From Thermoplasmatales archaeon (GTDB lineage: Archaea; Thermoplasmatota; JASEFT01; JAUWIS01): DNA of 17,269 nucleotides. Under the pieces are notes generated by a model. That model was not told the DNA's origin and did no database searches. It saw only the letters and a list, made by a program, of their open reading frames with translations. Positions 7,284-14,507 of the stretch are shown here, one piece after another. The position numbers and the translations under genes were made by a program. The stretch lies in assembly GCA_030019485.1 (NCBI GenBank), contig JASEEW010000013.1, positions 1-17,269 of the forward strand, read 5' to 3'. Numbering within the stretch: position 1 is the first letter of the stretch; each line of letters starts with the position of its first letter.

Positions 7284-7811
7284 ATGGAAATTGAGGTTGT
7301 GTCAAGAAAAGAAAACATGCTGACAGGGAGAACAGAAGTCGTTTTCAAAGCTGTTCATTTAAGCGAAAAAACACCGAAGAGAGCTGAGATAAAGGAGAAA
7401 CTCGCGGAACTTTTAGGGGTGAGTAAAAGCAATGTTGTCATTGATAACATGAAACCAGAGTTCGGCAGGCCTGAAAGCAGGGGGTATGCCAAGGTTTACA
7501 AAAACATAGAGGGGATTAAGGAGATGGAAATGGATTACATACTCATGAGAAACAACCTGTTGGAGAAGAAAGAAAAAAAGGTTGAAGAAAGAAAAGAAGC
7601 AAAGAAGGAGGAAAAAGAGAAAGTGAAAAGTGAGGAGGAGAAGAAGGAAAGGGTAAAAAAGAAGGTTGAGAAGGAAGAAAAGAAAATTGAAGAAAAAGGA
7701 AAAAAGACTGAGGAAAAGGAGAAGAAGGTAGATGAGCATGAGAAAGAAACAGAAAAGAAAAAACTAAAAGAAGAAAAATCTGAGAAAAAGGAAGAGGCTC
7801 AGAAGAAATAA
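7284..7811 (+). CDS. rps24e: Small-subunit ribosomal protein eS24 with long Lys/Glu tail
   Basis: Residues 1 to about 92 match archaeal/eukaryotic eS24: IEVVSRKENMLTGRTEVVF, then PKRAEIKEKLAEL, then GRPESRGYAKVY. The protein normally ends near residue 100. Here a tail of about 80 residues follows, made almost only of Lys and Glu (LEKKEKKVEERKEAKKEEKE at its start), probably a long charged helix. ATG 7284 is preferred over GTG 7275 because GGGGTGA sits just before it and the resulting MEIEVV is the usual start. The coding strand of the tail is almost pure purine. Confidence 0.92.
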   Translation: MEIEVVSRKENMLTGRTEVVFKAVHLSEKTPKRAEIKEKLAELLGVSKSNVVIDNMKPEFGRPESRGYAKVYKNIEGIKEMEMDYILMRNNLLEKKEKKVEERKEAKKEEKEKVKSEEEKKERVKKKVEKEEKKIEEKGKKTEEKEKKVDEHEKETEKKKLKEEKSEKKEEAQKK

Positions 7812-7844
7812 AAGCGCTGAATATCATATGGAAGGAGGAGAAAC

Positions 7845-8036
7845 ATGGCTGATGAAGGGGAAAAGAAATCAAAAAAGCAGGCAAGGAAGATTCATGGTTA
7901 TTATGAAATCAAAGAATCTAAACTTGAAAGGAAAAGAAAAAACTGTCCAAAATGCGGGCCTGGTGTTTTCCTGGGAGAGCATTCTGACAGAAGCTCCTGT
8001 GGAAAATGCGGCTACACGGAATGGAAGAAGAAATAA
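7845..8036 (+). CDS. rps27ae: Small-subunit ribosomal protein eS31 (S27ae)
   Basis: A 63-residue zinc-ribbon ribosomal protein. The basic N-terminus is followed by HGYYEIKESKLERKRKNCPK, then CGPGVFLGEHSDRSSCGKCG and YTEWKKK. CPKC and CGKC provide the four zinc ligands. Archaeal eS31 lacks the ubiquitin moiety that eukaryotic copies are fused to, as here. GGAGGAG (7834-7840) precedes the ATG. The pair rps24e-rps27ae next to spt4 and rpo7 is a conserved archaeal cluster. Confidence 0.95.
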   Translation: MADEGEKKSKKQARKIHGYYEIKESKLERKRKNCPKCGPGVFLGEHSDRSSCGKCGYTEWKKK

Positions 8037-8048
8037 AAAGGTGAACTC

Positions 8049-9335
8049 ATGATAGAAAATTCTGAGTTAAGCAGGCATGTTGATGATGTACTCAGAGCAG
8101 TTGGAAACAAAATAACCAAAGAGAAAATTGAGAAAGAGTTAATTGATTATTTAAACAAAAAGGTGCCGATGGATATTGCGAAGCAGAGTGTCGTAAAAAA
8201 ATATGGGGGGGATATATGTGAGCTGAGGGCTGGTGTTCAGAAAAAAATTGATGAGCTGAAATCAGGTGAAAAAAATGCAGATATCCTCTGCAGGGTTGTA
8301 AGCGTTAATGAAAGAAAGGTTACTGTGGATAATCAGGAAAAAAAAATTTTTTACGGCGTAGTTGGTGATCAGACAGGCACAAAACCTTTTACTGCATGGG
8401 ATGATTTTAACCTAAACAAAAATGATGTGATTATGATTCATAATGCGTACACAACTGAATACCAGGGTGTTGTTAAGATAAATCTTGGAAAAGGGGCAAG
8501 CGTCACAAAGGAATCTCCTGACATGGTGCCGAGCATTGAATACAAAGGAAAGTTGAATGAGTGCAGGGTTGCTGATTTCAGGGAGGGGCTGAGAAACATA
8601 TCAGTAAAGGTGAAGATAGTTTCCATTCAGGAAAGAAAAATAAATGTTAAAGGCACAGAAAAAAAAATATACTCAGGCGTGCTTGGTGATGAAACCGGCA
8701 AGGCAAGATTCACATCCTGGCATGATTTTGGTTTAAAGGAAAATGACAGAATAAAAATCACCGGCGGTTACATAAAAACAAACAGAGGACTGCCAACCCT
8801 AAATTTTGATGAGAAGGCAACAGTGGAAAAAATAGAGGAAGAAATAAATGTTACTGACAGAAAAACATCAATATCTGAATTAACAAAAACTGGTGGAGGG
8901 TTTGGTGTTGTTGTTGATGGTATTATTCTTGATGTGAAAAAAGGGAGTGGATTAATATTCAGATGCCCTGAATGCAAAAGAAGTCTTCAGAAAGGGGTTT
9001 GCGTTATACATGGTAAAGTAGAAGGTGTTTCTGATTTGAGAACAAAGGCAGTTGCTGATGATGGAACAGGTGCGCTCAGCATCCTGTTTGGAAGGGAAAT
9101 TACTGAAAAGATTCTCGGCAAAAGCATTGAGGATTGCGAAAAAACTGCTCAGGAGAAAATGAGCACTGAAACAATCACGGATGAGCTCACAGACAAGCTC
9201 CTGACAAAAAACCTTGAAATAAGGGGCTACACGTTAAAGGATGATTACGGCATAACGCTCATAGCCTCGGATGCAGTGCTTCTGAAAAAAAATGCTAAGG
9301 AAGAAGCAGAAAAAATGCTGGAGGAGCTAACATGA
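8049..9335 (+). CDS. Replication factor A, OB-fold ssDNA-binding protein (RPA41-like)
   Basis: A 428-residue single-stranded DNA-binding protein. The first 70 residues are helical. OB-fold 1 (about 76-155) and OB-fold 2 (about 183-262) are clear internal duplicates: YGVVGDQTGTKPFTAWDDF aligns with SGVLGDETGKARFTSWHDF. A third OB region contains a zinc finger CPECKRSLQKGVCVIH (C306, C309, C318, H321), the CX2C-X8-CX2H form seen in euryarchaeal RPA. A short helical C-terminus follows. It binds ssDNA in replication, repair and recombination. AGGTG precedes the ATG, and the stop overlaps the next start in ATGA, so it is coupled to its partner. Confidence 0.9.
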   Translation: MIENSELSRHVDDVLRAVGNKITKEKIEKELIDYLNKKVPMDIAKQSVVKKYGGDICELRAGVQKKIDELKSGEKNADILCRVVSVNERKVTVDNQEKKIFYGVVGDQTGTKPFTAWDDFNLNKNDVIMIHNAYTTEYQGVVKINLGKGASVTKESPDMVPSIEYKGKLNECRVADFREGLRNISVKVKIVSIQERKINVKGTEKKIYSGVLGDETGKARFTSWHDFGLKENDRIKITGGYIKTNRGLPTLNFDEKATVEKIEEEINVTDRKTSISELTKTGGGFGVVVDGIILDVKKGSGLIFRCPECKRSLQKGVCVIHGKVEGVSDLRTKAVADDGTGALSILFGREITEKILGKSIEDCEKTAQEKMSTETITDELTDKLLTKNLEIRGYTLKDDYGITLIASDAVLLKKNAKEEAEKMLEELT

Positions 9336-10183
9336 GGGAAACAGCGTGGAGGGTTTTTGCTGAGGAATTCAACAGTGCAGCATATGAGATAAAAGGTGGT
9401 GAAAAACAGGCCTCCTATGTTGTCACGCCGCTCGGAGCAAAAATAAGCAGACTGTTCATAGTTGGCGTGCTGACAGAAAAGGAAAATGTTGGGGAAAACA
9501 TGCTCAGGGCAAGGGTTTCTGACCCGACAGGGGTTTTCACAGTTTATGCAGGGCAGTATCAGCCTCTTGCTGCACAAAAATTAACAGAAATCGAGCCTCC
9601 TGCGTTTGTCGCAGTAATAGGCAAAAGCAGGACATACTCGCCTGAGGAGAATATAATATACACATCTGTAAGACCTGAGATGGTCAAGGAGGTTGATGCG
9701 GATACCAGGGATTCATGGGTTGTTGAAACATGCAGGCACATGAGGACAAGACTCAACGCAGTTTCTGAGGCTTTAAAAATGGATCCTCCAACTGTTGAAA
9801 AACTCACAGCGCTGGACTTTGATGAAAATCTGGCAGAAGGCGTTGTGCTGGCTATTGAAAACTATGGAAAAATTGATGTTGAAAAATATTCCGGGATACT
9901 GATAGAGGCATTAAGATATCTCCTCCCAGGGTCAGAAGAGGAGGAAGCATTACCGCAAAAACAGGAGGTCATAACTGAGGAAAAAAAGGAAAACGAGGAC
10001 GAAAAAAAACTTATTGAGATGATTGAAGCGCTGGATTCTGGAAAAGGCGCATCCTGGGAAAAAATACTGACAAAGGCAGAGGAAAACGGGATGGACAAGA
10101 ACAGGGTTGAAGAGGCGGTTAACTCATTGATGGACAAGGGCATTGTTTATGAGCCCATACTTGGGAGACTGAAGAAAATATAA
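9332..10183 (+). CDS. RPA-associated OB-fold protein (COG3390-like)
   Basis: This 283-residue protein is translationally coupled to RPA by an ATGA overlap, as in other euryarchaea where the two gene products bind each other. The N-terminus (RETAWRVFAEEFNSAAYEIK) and the OB-fold (about 37-115: ISRLFIVGVLTEKENVG, RARVSDPTGVFTVYAG, AVIGKSRTYSPEE) are typical of the family. An acidic, Lys/Glu-rich linker (about 198-220) leads to a C-terminal winged-helix-like domain (KILTKAEENGMDKNRVEEAV, ending GIVYEPILGRLKKI), comparable to the wHTH protein-interaction domains of RPA subunits. Confidence 0.85.
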   Translation: MRETAWRVFAEEFNSAAYEIKGGEKQASYVVTPLGAKISRLFIVGVLTEKENVGENMLRARVSDPTGVFTVYAGQYQPLAAQKLTEIEPPAFVAVIGKSRTYSPEENIIYTSVRPEMVKEVDADTRDSWVVETCRHMRTRLNAVSEALKMDPPTVEKLTALDFDENLAEGVVLAIENYGKIDVEKYSGILIEALRYLLPGSEEEEALPQKQEVITEEKKENEDEKKLIEMIEALDSGKGASWEKILTKAEENGMDKNRVEEAVNSLMDKGIVYEPILGRLKKI

Positions 10184-10214
10184 ATACGGTTATAGGGATT
10201 ATGGAACAGTGATA

Positions 10215-10423
10215 ATGATGAGAAGTGATATCAGGCAAGATAACAAGAAAATACGATATGAATATAGAGTTGCACTCCTTCTTAGCATATTTTTCATATT
10301 TTTGGGTTATTTGGCTTAATCATTGATTATTTGGGTGTAAAAGGTTTTGCAATACTGTTTTTTCTGTTCTTTGGTGGTGGGCTTTGCGGTGCAATATATT
10401 CTCTATTAGGATTGAAAAAATAA
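10215..10423 (+). pseudogene. Small two-TM membrane protein with broken frame
   Basis: The ATG at 10215 opens a 34-codon frame (MMRSDIRQDNKKIRYEYRVA, then a hydrophobic segment) that stops at 10319. A second hydrophobic stretch is read in another frame to the TAA at 10423 (IDYLGVKGFAILFFLFFGGG, ending SLLGLKK). Joined by a frame change in the T-rich tract at about 10286-10303, the two make a plausible protein of about 68 residues with two membrane helices. I recognise no family. It may be a pseudogene, a read error, or chance. The remaining bases to 10488 show nothing else. Confidence 0.35.
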
Positions 10424-10488
10424 TGGCTGAACTTTCTTCAAATGTTATGCTGTCTTGTTAGGTAATTTCTTTGATTCCCTCAACATTT

Positions 10489-10913
10489 TCATTCTTTCTC
10501 ACTTTTTTCAAGATAACGAGCTATAAACATAGAAAACTTATCAAAGTCTTTTAGATTGTTCTGTAAATATTTGTAAAGTTCATCTAAATCAATATCTGCA
10601 TATCCATGAACCAGCACATTTCTGAATCCAGCAGCTGGTGCAAATTCCTCACCAAATTCTTTTGACAAAATATCCTTCTCACCCAGTATCTCTATTATCT
10701 CCCTGTAGCTTTCAGGCTTTCTCAGTCTTTCAGCTGATATTATCATCTCACCTATATCAAGGGCACATTCCAACGCAAGTTCCATGTATCTTTCAACAGC
10801 ACCTCTAAGGGTAAAATCGTTTTTCAAATCCTCCAATTTACAGCTTTGATAACCTCTCAATAACTTCACATATTCCAGAGCATTTCCAGCTTTGATGCAA
10901 TTTCATCTTTCAT
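10489..10913 (-). pseudogene. hepT: HepT toxin (HEPN RNase), frame broken by one missing base
   Basis: The long frame from GTG 10869 gives 126 residues of a HepT (DUF86) protein with the RX4HXY motif RNVLVHGY (R83, H88, Y90). The expected start is ATG 10913, which overlaps the mntA stop in ATGA. From it the sequence reads MKDEIASKLE, then changes frame and ends at a TGA. Adding one A to the AAA run at 10883-10885 restores MKDEIASKLENALEYVKLLR and continues straight into the long frame; the motif then sits at R99, H104, Y106. HepT is an RNase that MntA silences by polyadenylylating the motif Tyr. The gene is thus inactivated, made as an N-truncated form from GTG 10869, or affected by a read error. 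Confidence 0.8.
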
Positions 10914-11323
10914 GCTAATCCTGCCTTGGCTATTCTTTTAATGGTATTCTCTGTATGTCTCTTGATAAAATACTTTTTATCTAAATATTCTGACAGAATA
11001 TTTGACTCAAAATTTATCCTTTCAGGCTCACAGGATTTCAGGATTTTTCCATGCTTAATTATGTTATATTTCAAAAGTAAAGGGGCATTGTTCATGACAG
11101 TCAGGTCTATTTTATCTGTCCCAAGGATTGACGTCATTTCACTTATCAGATTCAGTTTCAGATTAAGCAAATCCTCTTTGACTAAGGATTCATCAAGTAA
11201 AATACCTATGTCAATATCACTTAGTTTCCCGGTTTTTTCTTTAGCGGCAGAGCCGAAAAGATAAGCGGCTTTAACATAATCCTGTTTCTGAAGGAACAGG
11301 ACAAGTTTTTTCTCGTTTTTCAT
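10910..11323 (-). CDS. mntA: MntA antitoxin, minimal nucleotidyltransferase
   Basis: From ATG 11323 the protein has 137 residues. The catalytic GSX10DXD motif is complete: FGSAAKEKTGKLSDID (G24, S25, D36, D38). A later IDLTVMNN supplies the third acidic residue position. MntA adds AMP units to the Tyr of the HepT RX4HXY motif and so neutralises the toxin (type VII toxin-antitoxin). The frame extends to ATG 11338, but GGTGGT shortly before 11323 favours the shorter form. Its stop overlaps the hepT start by 4 nt. The pair sits on the opposite strand between the RPA operon and metG. Confidence 0.85.
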   Translation of the reverse strand: MKNEKKLVLFLQKQDYVKAAYLFGSAAKEKTGKLSDIDIGILLDESLVKEDLLNLKLNLISEMTSILGTDKIDLTVMNNAPLLLKYNIIKHGKILKSCEPERINFESNILSEYLDKKYFIKRHTENTIKRIAKAGLA

Positions 11324-11411
11324 TTCAGACCACCACATGGTATAATCGTATTCCCCGTCACCCCTTTACAATCGCAAACTTCCCCATATTATCAAACGAC
11401 ATGATAGAACA

Positions 11412-11419
11412 TTTTAAAT
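11412..11419 (+). promoter_or_regulatory. TATA box of metG
   Basis: TTTTAAAT is centred near 11415-11416, 26 nt before the A of the metG ATG at 11442. Transcription would start at or within a base or two of the start codon, giving a leaderless mRNA. No Shine-Dalgarno sequence is visible. Confidence 0.6.
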
Positions 11420-11441
11420 CATTCCTTCACTATTCATATTT

Positions 11442-13358
11442 ATGGAAAAAATATTCATTGGTGTTGCATGGCCATATGTAAATGGCCCCCTTCATCTGGG
11501 ACATATTGCTGGGTCGCTGCTTCCGCCTGATATTTTTGCCAGGTATCACAGGATGAAGGGGAACAGGGTGCTTATGGTCTCAGGCTCAGACGAGCACGGG
11601 ACACCGATAACCATGGAGGCTGAGAAGCAAGGGAAAACACCCAAAGAATTCGTGGATTATTACCACAAAGAGCATGTTGAATGCCTGAAAAGACTTGGTA
11701 TAAGTTTTGATTTGTTTTCAAGGACAACAAATGAGAATCATGAAAGGATTGTTCAGGACATGTTTTTAACACTTCTAAAAAAAGGGCATATATACAAAAA
11801 AAAGGGCATAGGACTTTACTGCAATAAATGCAGCAGATGGCTCCCTGACAGATACGTTGAAGGAAAATGCCCGAACTGTGGTTTTGAGAATGCGAGAGGG
11901 GACCAGTGTGAGAAATGCGGGAAAACGCTGAACGCGGATGAGCTGGTGGAGCCAAGATGCAAAAACTGCGGCACAGCGCCGGATAAAAGGGAGACGGAGC
12001 AGTTTTTCCTTAAACTGAGCGGTTTCAAAGAACAGTTAGCAGATTACATGGAGGATAAAACATTCTGGAAGGAAAATGTTTACAAATTCACAGTCAACTG
12101 GATAAAAAACCTTGAGGACAGGCCTATAACAAGAAACATTGAATGGGGTGTCAGAATACCCTTGGATGGATATGAGGACAAAAGAATCTATGTGTGGTTT
12201 GATGCAGTCACAGGCTATTTTTCAGCATCAAAAGAGTTTCCTTTCTGGGAGACATTCTGGAAGGATAAAAACACAAAGCATTACTATTTCATAGGCAAAG
12301 ACAACATACCTTTTCATACAATTATCTGGCCGTGCATGCTTCTTGGGTATGGAGGACTGAATCTGCCATATAATGTGCCTGCGAACGAGTTCCTGACACT
12401 GAAAGGTGAGCAGTTTTCAAAAAGCAGGAAAAGGGCTGTTTGGGTGCCTGAGTACCTGAAGCAGTTTGAGCCTGACCCGCTGAGGTATTATCTTTCAATA
12501 AACATGCCTGAGAACAGGGATGTTGATTTTTCCTGGAATGATTTTATATTGAAAAACAACAATGAGCTTGTTGCAACACTTGGTAATTTTGTTCACAGGG
12601 TTCTGATATTCACAAAGAAAAATTTTGGGAAAACACCTGAGATGGGTGAACCTGATAATTTAGATAAAGAGGCTTTAAAAAAAATAGATGAAACGTTTTC
12701 AAACACGGAAAGATGCATAGAAAACTGTGAGTTCAAAAACGCAATTAAAACAGTGATGGAGCTGGCGCATTTCGGGAACAGGTATCTGGATGAAAAAGCA
12801 CCCTGGAAAACTGTTAAGGAGGACAAAAAAGGATGCAGAACAACAATGCATGTCTGCATGAGGATTGTGAAGGCGCTGTCTGTTTTAATGTGTCCTTTTT
12901 TACCCTTCTCAGGGGAGAAACTCCAAAAAATGATAGGAGAAAAAAACCTGGAATGGGCGAACGGAAAAACAGATGCTAAAGGAAAACTGGGAAACATAGA
13001 GCCTTTGTTTAAAAAGATAGAGATGGAGGAAGAAAAAATGCTGGACATAGAGGATTTTGAAAAGATTGAAATGAGGGTTGGCGAGATAAAAAATGCTGAG
13101 GAGCACCCGAAAGCAGATAAACTCTGGGTTTTGAAAGTGGACCTGGGTGATGAGGAGCGCCAGATTGTTGCAGGCCTGAGAAATTATTACAAAAAAGAAG
13201 AGATTATTGGAAAGAAAATTGTTGTGATAACCAATCTGAAAACTGCGAAGCTCAGAGGGGTTACGTCAAACGGGATGCTTCTTGCTGCTGATGATGGAAA
13301 AAATGTGGCATTACTCAGCCCTGACAGGGATGTTGAGAACGGGGCAAGGATTAAATGA
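11442..13358 (+). CDS. metG: Methionyl-tRNA synthetase with C-terminal tRNA-binding domain
   Basis: A 638-residue class I aminoacyl-tRNA synthetase that charges tRNA(Met). The HIGH motif is HLGH (18-21) within PYVNGPLHLGHIAGS, and the KMSKS loop is QFSKS (324-328). Two zinc knuckles are complete: C127, C130, C143, C146 and C156, C159, C173, C176. An anticodon-binding helical domain covers about 365-510. Residues about 537-638 form an EMAPII/Trbp111-like OB-fold (EDFEKIEMRVGEI, HPKADKLWVLKVDLG, LKTAKLRGVTSNGMLLAA), fused here rather than encoded separately as in some archaea. The stop overlaps the next gene in ATGA. Confidence 0.97.
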   Translation: MEKIFIGVAWPYVNGPLHLGHIAGSLLPPDIFARYHRMKGNRVLMVSGSDEHGTPITMEAEKQGKTPKEFVDYYHKEHVECLKRLGISFDLFSRTTNENHERIVQDMFLTLLKKGHIYKKKGIGLYCNKCSRWLPDRYVEGKCPNCGFENARGDQCEKCGKTLNADELVEPRCKNCGTAPDKRETEQFFLKLSGFKEQLADYMEDKTFWKENVYKFTVNWIKNLEDRPITRNIEWGVRIPLDGYEDKRIYVWFDAVTGYFSASKEFPFWETFWKDKNTKHYYFIGKDNIPFHTIIWPCMLLGYGGLNLPYNVPANEFLTLKGEQFSKSRKRAVWVPEYLKQFEPDPLRYYLSINMPENRDVDFSWNDFILKNNNELVATLGNFVHRVLIFTKKNFGKTPEMGEPDNLDKEALKKIDETFSNTERCIENCEFKNAIKTVMELAHFGNRYLDEKAPWKTVKEDKKGCRTTMHVCMRIVKALSVLMCPFLPFSGEKLQKMIGEKNLEWANGKTDAKGKLGNIEPLFKKIEMEEEKMLDIEDFEKIEMRVGEIKNAEEHPKADKLWVLKVDLGDEERQIVAGLRNYYKKEEIIGKKIVVITNLKTAKLRGVTSNGMLLAADDGKNVALLSPDRDVENGARIK

Positions 13359-14011
13359 AAATTGACCTGCACGTGCATTCCTGTTATTCTGATGATGCGG
13401 ACGGCAGTGTGAAGGAGCTGATTAAGGCCGCTGTTAAGAAAGGATTAAATGGTATAGCGATTGCTGACCATAACAGTGTTGAAGGCGGTCTGAAAGGTTT
13501 TGGGATTGCGAAAGAAATGAAGGATTTTGCTGTCATCCCAGGTGTTGAGGTTTCCTCTGCAAACGGGCATATCATTGGCTTGAACGTGAAGGAAAACATT
13601 CCTAAAAAATTAACGGCGGAGGAAACTGTTGAGAGAATAAATTCACTCGGCGGCATGCCTGTTCTGCCCCATCCTTACAGGATGCTTTCAGGCATTGGTG
13701 AAAAAAATGTAAAAGGTTTTGCCGGTGTTGAGGTTTTTAACAGCAGATCACCAGTGCGGGAAAATAAAAAGGCTGAAAAACTTGCTAAAAAAATGGGTAT
13801 TGGTGAAACAGGCGGCAGTGATGCACATTCCTCAAACGAGGTTGGATATGGCATCACAGAATTCAGCGTTAACAGTTTCAGGATTGATGATTTACTCCAG
13901 GAAATAGTGAAAAAAAGAACAAAAGGATATGGTGTCTTAACCCCGAAAAAGATTGCGCTCATGCATCATGTTAAAAGCCTGAGGCTATGGTTTAAAAGAG
14001 GATGGGTTTAA
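13355..14011 (+). CDS. PHP-domain metal-dependent phosphoesterase
   Basis: A 218-residue protein of the PHP superfamily (COG0613-like). All metal-binding motifs are visible: DLHVHSCYSDD (H6, H8, D13), IADHN (D38, H39), GVEVSS (E65) with GHIIGL (H72), HPY (H106) and GSDAH (D156, H158). Family members hydrolyse phosphate esters such as 3'-5' nucleotide phosphates or histidinol phosphate. The substrate cannot be assigned here. It is coupled to metG by an ATGA overlap. It converges on the next, minus-strand gene, and the two stop codons share the palindrome TTAA at 14008-14011. Confidence 0.88.
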   Translation: MKIDLHVHSCYSDDADGSVKELIKAAVKKGLNGIAIADHNSVEGGLKGFGIAKEMKDFAVIPGVEVSSANGHIIGLNVKENIPKKLTAEETVERINSLGGMPVLPHPYRMLSGIGEKNVKGFAGVEVFNSRSPVRENKKAEKLAKKMGIGETGGSDAHSSNEVGYGITEFSVNSFRIDDLLQEIVKKRTKGYGVLTPKKIALMHHVKSLRLWFKRGWV

Positions 14012-14505
14012 TCAAATTCTTTTTTTGCCATAAGCAGACCTATGAATGCTATAAGACACAGTATGCTTGAAACAAGGAAGCCTATGCTCAGGATTCCAAG
14101 AAGGCTGAAAACAACACAGGTTTTCCAGTTTTTTCCAACAGACGCCATTATACCAGCGATTACTGCAAATACTGCAAAAACAGAGCCTGCTATTGCGAAA
14201 ACAATCAGCGTGTTAGGCTCAACCGATATTAACGGGAAGCCAAGAATAAAAGCAGAATAACCCCATGTGATTATCGCGAGCATGCCTGCAACAATGAGCA
14301 GAACCCCTGACAGGGTGGATTTTGTTCTTGGTTTCACTGGCTCAAGCACAACAGGCTCTGCCCCTGGTTCTACTGGCTCAAGTGTAACAGGCTCTCCTTC
14401 TGACCCTACTGGCCCGAGCATCCCTGGCTCCTCATGCAGGGTTTCCCCAAATCTTTTCCTGTACCTTTCATCTATAGCACTGTCAGCATTTTCCTCAAAC
14501 TCCAT
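14008..14505 (-). CDS. Four-TM protein with N-terminal Pro/Glu repeats
   Basis: From ATG 14505 the protein has 165 residues. The first 25 or so are charged. Three 12-residue repeats follow at about 27-62 (EPGMLGPVGSEG, EPVTLEPVEPGA, EPVVLEPVKPRT). The rest is about four hydrophobic helices with Gly/Ala-rich faces, ending in KKEFD. The frame reaches GTG 14514, but GGTGA just before 14505 makes that ATG the better start. It overlaps or abuts the end of the VWA gene, so the two form an operon. I do not recognise a characterised family. The soluble repeats may be a flexible ligand for a partner, possibly the VWA protein, but that is only inference. Confidence 0.75.
   Translation of the reverse strand: MEFEENADSAIDERYRKRFGETLHEEPGMLGPVGSEGEPVTLEPVEPGAEPVVLEPVKPRTKSTLSGVLLIVAGMLAIITWGYSAFILGFPLISVEPNTLIVFAIAGSVFAVFAVIAGIMASVGKNWKTCVVFSLLGILSIGFLVSSILCLIAFIGLLMAKKEFD
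14336..14443 (-). repeat. 36-bp tandem repeat inside the four-TM gene
   Basis: Three units start near 14336, 14372 and 14408 at exact 36-bp spacing. The plus-strand core ACTGGCTCAAGYRYAACAGGC is well kept in the first two and diverged in the third. They encode the 12-residue Pro/Glu repeats, and unit number could vary between strains. Confidence 0.75.
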
Positions 14506-14507
14506 TT

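Noticed and set aside
7413..7884. Minus-strand frames rich in Leu, Phe and Ser opposite rps24e
   Set aside because: They are the complement of the Lys/Glu purine-rich tail; the apparent membrane helices are an artefact of base composition.
10875..10895. Programmed -1 ribosomal frameshift in hepT
   Set aside because: The needed shift is -1, but the site (CTGGAAATG) is not a slippery heptamer and no clear downstream stimulator is visible; a lost A is simpler.
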